From Trissonchulus latispiculum (taxonomy: Eukaryota; Nematoda; Enoplea; Enoplida; Ironidae), in assembly GCA_030248195.1 (NCBI GenBank), contig JASAND010021140.1, positions 38,371-102,370 of the forward strand: a stretch of 64,000 nucleotides of DNA, written 5' to 3'. A program made the position numbers and the translations under genes. Positions within the stretch are counted from its first letter, which is position 1; each line of letters opens with the position of its first letter. The notes below the pieces were generated by a model. The model made no database searches. It saw only the letters and a list, made by a program, of their open reading frames with translations, and was not told the DNA's origin. Positions 57,219 through 64,000 of this stretch are shown here, one piece after another.

Positions 57219-57749
57219 TAGGGTCTATTTCTCTAAAGATTAAAATGGTCGGATTAAAATTTTAATTGCTATTTCTTTTTGCTGGATTGAATGGATTAAA
57301 CGGATTAAAATTAACTAGTTTAATCCGACCAGATTAATCCGCGGATTAAACGAGTTGGTATTAATCGATTTAATCCGCCATTAAAGAAACAGCAATTGAA
57401 AATTTTAATCCGCCAAGTTTTAAGCCGTTTAATACGCATAGCTGCACGAGGATTAAAACCTAGTTCAAAGTGCAGGCGGCGGATTAAATGCGTTAAAATT
57501 AATTTTCAAGGAAACAGTGTTAAGCAGGTCGGATTAAAATTAACTCGTTGATTTTTTTGCGAAGTGTGAATAAAGAAGCAGGATTAGATTAAAATATTAA
57601 TCGTAGGTGCATTAAAGAAACAGGATTACATTTAATCCGTCTAACTTGTTTAACTCGCTTTAACTCTAATTTCAATCCAAGGTGCTATTTCTTTAATGCG
57701 GATTAATTTTAATCTAACCCGTTTAATTCTTTAAAGACATAGGGCCTTA
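57219..57749. mobile_element. ~530-bp MITE made of TTTAATCC/GGATTAAA words
   Basis: Inverted ends TAGGGTCTATTTCTCTAAAG and CTTTAAAGACATAGGGCC. The interior has more than a dozen GGATTAAA or TTTAATCC words in both orientations and several CATTAAAGAAACAG units. No coding capacity. Confidence 0.7.
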
Positions 57750-58600
57750 GTGCTGCACTAAATTTGAGTTCCTTTCATTGGTGGTCATTAGCAAGTTAAT
57801 TAATTACAGCCATGCCGTTATTTGAGGGGAAAGAAAACGAAAGAAAATGAGATATTTTCTTTAAATAAGGAAGAATAAAAAGAAAATGTTCCTTGAATTT
57901 TATAATTTGACTAATGGCTTCATGCTGTGCTAAGTCTAAACTATTGGGAACATTTGCATTTTTACCTATGCTTAGTGTGCATAAACATATTGTTTATATC
58001 ATTGGTACTGACAGCTGCCAAATCTTAGCTTGCGCTATTGAAATTTTCTTCTTTCCCAAAAAGAAGAAAATGAAAATGAAATAATTTAAAGTCTGTCCCC
58101 TCAAATAACAGAATGGCCGTAGTTAATTTTTTCTTTTGTAACAAAGTACTGTATTTATGTACTAACATATATATATATATATATATACAGGAAGTAAGTC
58201 AATTATCAAATATAGTTTATCATGTGAAGAATGAACTTCTTGCTTGAGCAGCGTTTTTCAGTACTATTCGATTTCTCAACAATGACGTTTTCAGTGATTT
58301 CGTGTACCGACTGAGCCTGGAACAAACGCAACAGTTATATTTAAAAGTTTATGCTGGTTTTTTCAAAGGCCGTTTAAAATTCCCCAGAAATGGTGTAACG
58401 AAGGACGTCATGAAGTTCGTTAAGACTACTATGCTACAAATTCAGAAGGCACAAAGAATGAGCTAGTTCAGGATCTAACGGCAAACGACTCAAACATCAT
58501 TGAGTAGAACCGTTGCAGGTAACTAGAGCAAATTTCTAATGCATTCCTTCTCTCAAGCTTTTGATGCAATCAACCTTCTTCAATTTGAATACTAGAGATT
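57750..58600. other. Non-coding stretch with a short TA microsatellite
   Basis: A (TA)n run lies at 58167-58187. AAAGAAAATGAGATATTTTC near 57840 has an inverted relative near 58060 (TTTCTTCTTTCCC..GAAATGAAAT region), so a small hairpin element is possible. No gene. Confidence 0.4.
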
Positions 58601-58611
58601 CAGTCGAAATG

Positions 58612-58695
58612 CATGTGTACCACAGCTCAGCACACTTTAGCGTCTGCGCCTTTTGAGTAGGGAGCGCGGGTTCGAGTCTTGACAGCTGTCCGATT
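58612..58695 (+). repeat. tRNA-derived SINE-like unit
   Basis: A-box-like CAGCTCAGCACACTTTAGCG and a B-box GCGGGTTCGAGTCTTG (58665-58680), flanked by a small CAGCTG inverted pair. It resembles a tRNA-derived SINE head; a functional tRNA fold was not evident. Confidence 0.55.
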
Positions 58696-59790
<1,095 letters not shown>

Positions 59791-59940
59791 AACGCTGAAG
59801 TTTTTATGCAAATAAGCCTGTCACCTAATTTGCATACCATTTCTTTCGGCTTTTCTCACTATAAAAGAGTTGTTTTCTCTTCGGTGCCGCACGTTTTGAA
59901 CTCTCTCAGTTCTGCAGTATTTTCCTGATTTCCTGCTGCT
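59791..59940 (+). promoter_or_regulatory. 150-bp repeat, copy 1: putative promoter of gag/RT unit
   Basis: Carries ATGCAAAT and ATTTGCAT (octamer words in both orientations), CTTTCGGCTTTT and a TATA box TATAAAAG at 59860-59867, then a likely start region around GAACTCTCTCAGTTC. A splice donor CAC|GTAAGT lies just after it at 59967. The base before GCAGTATT is T here and A in copy 2; I saw no other difference. Confidence 0.7.
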
Positions 59941-60106
59941 GTACTCTATCCATTGCCTTGTATCACGTAAGTCGACTCGTTTTTTGAAGACATTTCTTGT
60001 TTTGCCTAGCAATTTGTATTTTGTCTCTTCTTTCTCTGTTTTTCCCCAGCTTTTGTTTTTTTTTCAGCTTTATTCGTGGTGTCTGTTTTTTTTGGTTATT
60101 TTTTAG

Positions 60107-60775
60107 ATGACTGATTCACAGGACCCCTCCGCCTCTACTGTTCGTTCCAGCCTGTCAGAGGATCGCATTCGTGACCTGATCAGAGAAGAGACTGCCAGAT
60201 TTTCTGATCACATTGAACCTATCTCTGCCAAGCTTGATTCCAAAGGCCTTCAGTTGCAGGCGGATACTCTTACACAGCTCGATCGGTGTTTCCTCCGGAT
60301 TGACGACGCCATAAATACCCCCTCCAGGGAAATTGACGGGGACCAGATCAAATCAGTCATTGCCTCTGGCCGTCAAGTTATTCGGGATCGCCTTAAGCTC
60401 CTCCGCATTGCAGACGTGGGTGGTTGGACGGCTGTGGCCAAATATCAGGGTGCTGTGGACCTCGGCGATGACCCGTCCGACTCCAAGCGAATCCAAAAAG
60501 CCATCGACCAGGCTAAGGGTGATTTTCAAAAGAAATCACCAGGTCTCCGCTTCCAACCCTATCAAACCCGGTTTTTGCGCCCGTTTGCACCTGGCTCCGA
60601 GGGTCCCAAGCCCCTTATTCCAGGCCTGTACGCCCCCCGTGGTCCTCAAGCCGCCTGGTCCCGTGGTGCCAGTCAATGCTACCATTGCTTCCGCGTCGGC
60701 CATTGGGCGTCGGAATGTCCGTTTCGCTTCTTCGCCGCCCAGCCCTCTTCCGCCAAATCTTCCAAACCGGAATAA
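60107..60775 (+). CDS. YR retrotransposon gag-like protein with zinc knuckle
   Basis: ATG 60107 (MTDSQDPSASTVRSSL) opens 222 residues ending at TAA 60773. It has an acidic helical N-terminus (SEDRIRDLIREETARF), a central helical region and a C-terminal C-x2-C-x4-H-x4-C knuckle (CYHCFRVGHWASEC, 60677-60718). This matches the nucleic-acid-binding Gag of YR retrotransposons. A pyrimidine-rich TTTTTTTTTCAG (near 60069) before the ATG could be a 3' splice site used with the donor at 59967. The RT frame follows directly in the +1 register, so RT may be made by frameshift or restart. Confidence 0.8.
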   Translation: MTDSQDPSASTVRSSLSEDRIRDLIREETARFSDHIEPISAKLDSKGLQLQADTLTQLDRCFLRIDDAINTPSREIDGDQIKSVIASGRQVIRDRLKLLRIADVGGWTAVAKYQGAVDLGDDPSDSKRIQKAIDQAKGDFQKKSPGLRFQPYQTRFLRPFAPGSEGPKPLIPGLYAPRGPQAAWSRGASQCYHCFRVGHWASECPFRFFAAQPSSAKSSKPE

Positions 60776-62723
60776 GGATCTTAAGCAAGGTACGTCTCGT
60801 CTTTTCGTTACCTCCACCAGTATTAAAGGTAGTCTCTCCCGTAACCTTTCCGCCTGGCGCCGAATTACCTCTAACGCTTTTGTGCTCGACATGGTAAAAA
60901 ATGGTTTTACCATTCCGTTTGTGGCCTGGCCGCCCCCGCGCATTATGCGTAATAATAGATCCGCTTTACAGCACTCCAGTTTTGTATCTGAAACTATTCA
61001 AAATTTATTAGCACAACGTTTTGTCGTAGAAACTTCCACTGCTCCACGGGTCGTGAGTCCACTGTCTGCCCGTTTTTCTAGTAATAAAATGCGTTTTATT
61101 CTTGACTTGCGGTATGTAAATTCTTTCCTTCACCCTCCTAAGTTTAAATTAGATGATCTAAAACTTGCTCTGTCTTTGACCCAACCTGGCGGGTATATGT
61201 GTTCTTTTGATATCAAATCAGGTTACTATCATTTAGATGTAAAGAAGGAATTTCAAACTTTTCTGGGTTTTCGCTGGACTTTGAATGGCACTGAAAAATT
61301 TTTTCAATTTACTGTTCTTCCTTTCGGTCTCGCCCTCGGACCTTTTTTATTTACCAAGCTTCTTAGACCTCTTATCACTCATTGGCGTGCCCTTGGCTTA
61401 CGCACCATGATTTACATTGATGACGGTTTCATTACGGCCTCTGATTTTCAGTCAACTGCCTGCGCCGCTCAAATCTGTCGCCAAGATCTTAAAAAACTTG
61501 GGTTTTTTGAAAATGAAAAATGCTCCTGGACCCCTATACGGTGCCTCAAATTTTTGGGCTTTTACATTGATTTGAAAAACTTTGTTATCTACCCTCCTGC
61601 GGCTAAGCTTAACCGTTGTCTTGACTTAGCCCGTCTTTTTGCCAGCACTTCCTCCGTCTCCGCCCGACAATTAGCAGTTTTCACCGGCAATATAATTTCC
61701 CTCAGTATTTGTCTTGGTCCCATTGCACGCCTAATGACCCGTAGTCTCCATCACCAAATTGCCTCTGCTCCCGCGTGGGATACCGTTTTTTCGCTGACGA
61801 CCACGTCTCTTGGTGAACTCTCTTTTTGGTCTGAGTATCTCTGTTCACTCCCCCCGAAAAAGATTCTTAACCCGTTTACACCGTCCTTAATTTTTTTCAC
61901 TGACGCCAGTTCTATTGGCGCCGCTGCTACTCTTCATGACACACGCACTGGTCTATTCAAAGTTGAAACTCTGTCCTGGCAGGACTGTGACCAGCACACC
62001 TCCTCGACACATCGAGAGTTACGGGCTATCGAGCTAGGACTTACCGTTTTCTCTCCTCTCGCTCAAGGCAAGATTGTCAAAGTCTATACCGATAGTCATG
62101 CTGCTGTTCAGATTGTATATAATGGAAGCATGAAACCCCGTTTGCACGCTATCGCAGTCCGTCTTTTTCACCTTTGCCTCAAACATTCAATTAGAGTTGA
62201 GCTTGAATCGATTCCCAGATCTAGTAATGCCCTCGCTGATTTTTATAGTAGACAGCCAGATCCCGATGACTGGCAGGTTGCGCCCTGGGTTTTTAATCTT
62301 TTAAATACCCTTTGGGGTCCCTTCACTTTCGATCGTTTTGCTTCACCTGCAAATGCTCACTTATCCCCGTTTTCCTCTAAACTATGGTATCCTACTAGTT
62401 CCCTAGTAGACGCTTTTTCTGTTGACTGGTCTCAACATAACAATTGGCTAGTCCCTCCAATTGCTCTCATTCAGCGCACTCTCTATCACTTACAAGTTTC
62501 TAAAGCTTCCGGTACACTTGTCGTACCTTTTTGGCCCTCTGCGCCCTTCTGGCCGCTCCTAGTTGACCTACGCACCCACAATCCGCCATTTGTTCAGGGT
62601 TCCGTTGTTTTCAATCCTAATTTTTCTCCTCTTATTCCAGGTACTACCTCCACTCACCGGTCTGCTGCTGGTCTATTCAAATCACCACTGATTGCTTTCC
62701 ACCTGAACTTTGAGCATTCCTAA
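60776..62723 (+). CDS. YR retrotransposon reverse transcriptase / RNase H (DIRS type)
   Basis: Copies element RNA into DNA. The frame is open upstream to 60333, but that part overlaps gag and is out of register; real RT-like sequence begins around 60790, and the first clear ATG is at 60891. Motifs: FILDLRYVN, SFDIKSGYYHL, FTVLPFGLALGP, catalytic YIDD at 61413-61424, CLKFLGF, then RNase H with FFTDASSIGAA, HRELRAIELG and VYTDSHAAV. The C-terminal block (FDRFASPANAHL, DAFSVDWSQHNNWLVPP, GTLVVPFWPSAPFWP) is typical of DIRS-group Pol proteins. TAA at 62721. No stops or shifts: RT looks intact. Confidence 0.9.
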
Positions 62724-62808
62724 TTGCTCTTTATTTCGCATTGTTTTTTCTTTGTTGTTTCTTATTGAAATAAAAACTGATGTTATTTTGATAATAAAAT
62801 GGTAAAAT
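62724..62808 (+). terminator. Candidate polyadenylation region of the gag/RT unit
   Basis: AATAAA (62769-62774) lies about 45 bases after the RT stop and before the second promoter-like repeat, so the first transcript could end here. Confidence 0.4.
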
Positions 62809-62958
62809 AACGCTGAAGTTTTTATGCAAATAAGCCTGTCACCTAATTTGCATACCATTTCTTTCGGCTTTTCTCACTATAAAAGAGTTGTTTTCTCTTC
62901 GGTGCCGCACGTTTTGAACTCTCTCAGTTCAGCAGTATTTTCCTGATTTCCTGCTGCT
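62809..62958 (+). promoter_or_regulatory. 150-bp repeat, copy 2: putative promoter of recombinase unit
   Basis: Same 150 bases as 59791-59940 with one visible difference, including the octamer words and TATAAAAG at 62878-62885. It is followed by a C18 run, TTTTTTCTTTCAG (possible acceptor near 63031) and the recombinase frame. Confidence 0.7.
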
Positions 62959-63049
62959 TCCCCCCCCCCCCCCCCACCCTCCCATTTCCCCCCTCATCCT
63001 CCTTTCGCCATCCCGACGTTTTTTCTTTCAGTATACGGTTCTCTCTTTT

Positions 63050-63991
63050 CTGTTTAGAGCTCCTCCAGGTAATTCAGGCTTCGCTTCCCGTCCATTTGGA
63101 TTATGTGGCAATATCTTCCTTCCTCCTCAATTCTGTTTCTCCGTCATCTCAACTTTCCTATTTTTCTGCTCTCCGCAGATTTTACGCCTGGACTGTCCGT
63201 CACCATTTGCAATGGCTTCCTAGTTCTCCGTCCACCCTTGTCTCCTATCTCCATTCACTTGCGACACAGAACGTTTCCCAGTCTGTGCTCAAGTCAGCCT
63301 GGGGCGCCATCGCCTGGGCTCATCGCCTTTCCCATTTGGATTCTCCAACCTCCCATCCACAAGTCCACCTCGCTTATCAGGCTGCCACTCGTACTGCCAG
63401 CAAGCCTTTAACTACGTCTTCCCCAATTTCCAGATCCCAGTTTAATCTGCTTTGGTCCCATCTTGCCCAGCAAGCCACTTTGACTTCACTGCGCCTTGCT
63501 GCTTTAGTGGTTTTCCTCTTCTATGGCGCTCTCCGGATTTCGGAAGCCTTGCACCTTTACCCCACAGATCTCTCCTGGGAGGATTTCTCGCTGACCCTTC
63601 ATATTCGCCGGAGTAAAACAGATCAGCTTGCTCTTGGACAGCCGGTCTATATCGCTTTGCCTCCCACCACCTCACACCCTAACATTCGCTCTGTCCTTCT
63701 GCAATATATCAAACTCCGAGCAGCCGCCGGAGGAACAGATGTTTCCCCTTTATTCCCGTCCCTCCATGGACAAACCTGTTCACATCGTTTTCTTTCCTAC
63801 GGCCGAGCCCGTGCCGAGCTCCGGTGCCGCTCTCAGCGCGTTAGGCCTTCCTGTCTACACTTTTCACTCGTTTCGTTCTGGAGCCGCCACTTCCCGCTGT
63901 GTCTGCCGGCATACCGGAACCCTCTTTGCAATCCCACGGCCGATGGAAAACCTCCCTCTCCCTACGAAAGCACTATGTGCACTACACCTAG
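63050..63991 (+). pseudogene. YR retrotransposon tyrosine recombinase (frameshifted)
   Basis: Tyrosine recombinases integrate these elements through a circular DNA. The frame is open from about 63050 (no ATG seen; possible acceptor upstream) through an N-terminal DNA-binding region (RRFYAWTVRHHLQWLP) and the catalytic FYGALRISEALHLY with its Arg near 63534. It changes frame near 63825 to give TFHSFRSGAATS (H-x-x-R) and again near 63890 to give SAGIPEPSLQSHGRWK and a likely Tyr in RKHYVHYT, ending at TAG 63989-63991. All catalytic pieces exist but in three frames, so this copy is probably inactive. Confidence 0.75.
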
Positions 63992-64000
63992 CCAGCTGTT

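Larger units (their letters stand above)
59791..64000 (+). mobile_element. Tyrosine-recombinase retrotransposon (DIRS/Ngaro/PAT-like), runs off the window
   Basis: Contains, in order, a 150-bp repeat, gag with CCHC knuckle, an RT-RNaseH ORF of the DIRS type, a second copy of the 150-bp repeat and a tyrosine recombinase region. YR elements use split direct repeats rather than LTRs; the repeat pair fits that, although here the second copy precedes the recombinase. The right end lies beyond the window. Confidence 0.85.

Noticed and set aside
60333..60775. N-terminal 140 residues of the long RT frame
   Set aside because: They overlap gag in another register and show no RT-type content; the zinc-knuckle gag frame is the real one here.

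Overview
The window is nuclear DNA of an animal, probably an invertebrate. The evidence is one intron-containing GLD-2-type poly(A) polymerase gene with consensus GT/AG sites, tRNA-derived SINE-like units, hAT- and TTAA-type non-autonomous DNA transposons, two Ty3/Gypsy LTR retrotransposons and a tyrosine-recombinase (DIRS/Ngaro/PAT-like) retrotransposon. The species cannot be named from this sequence. Apart from the GLD-2 gene and two possible gene fragments, nearly everything readable is mobile DNA.

Layout. 1-421: long-TIR foldback element. 1175-1505: hAT-like MITE. 1947-4335 (minus): GLD-2-like gene in four recognisable exons; one intron holds a TG microsatellite and another holds five tandem copies of its own 3' splice site. 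4.4-12.4 kb: non-coding DNA with diverged repeats, including an LTR-like block whose inverted relative lies at 26-27 kb. 12410-13093: hAT MITE with a perfect 8-bp target duplication. 13.7-21.5 kb: cluster of large palindromic elements, interrupted by a possible terminal exon (15571-15711) and a degenerate proline-rich gene-like segment (16133-17330). 21.5-27.9 kb: AT-rich repeats.

27934-35189: an old Gypsy element (Gypsy-1) with broken gag, PR-RT-RNaseH and integrase; a frameshift cuts RNase H and the integrase position expected to be the first catalytic Asp is Tyr. It is followed by an extra ORF with an exonuclease-like D-x-E motif. That ORF is split by a second, very large Gypsy element (Gypsy-2, 36567-56130, 19.6 kb), flanked by ACAG; the host ORF resumes in frame at 56130-56267.

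Gypsy-2 has about 700-bp LTRs, a TGGCGACCG primer-binding site, a consensus splice donor before gag, and a gag-pol ORF that is intact from 38.8 kb to 45892. Downstream are about 7 kb of accessory ORFs (A-D); ORF C and ORF D are joined by an ATGA stop/start overlap. The last ORF carries a recognisable NADAR (YbiA-like N-glycosidase / ADP-ribosyl-guanosine hydrolase) domain. After it come a 2.3-kb 3' region with a CTCCGGAG array and the PPT. Two exact 16-nt copies of the PPT sequence sit inside pol.

56.3-59.8 kb: SINE-like units, a TTTAATCC-rich MITE and TA microsatellites. 59791-64000: a YR retrotransposon with gag, RT-RNaseH and a decayed tyrosine recombinase. An almost identical 150-bp promoter-like repeat (octamer-like motifs plus TATA box) precedes both the gag/RT unit and the recombinase unit. 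The element runs to the end of the window.

The best candidate for a new system is Gypsy-2: a giant LTR retrotransposon with internal PPT copies, splice signals and an accessory gene cassette that includes a NADAR enzyme.
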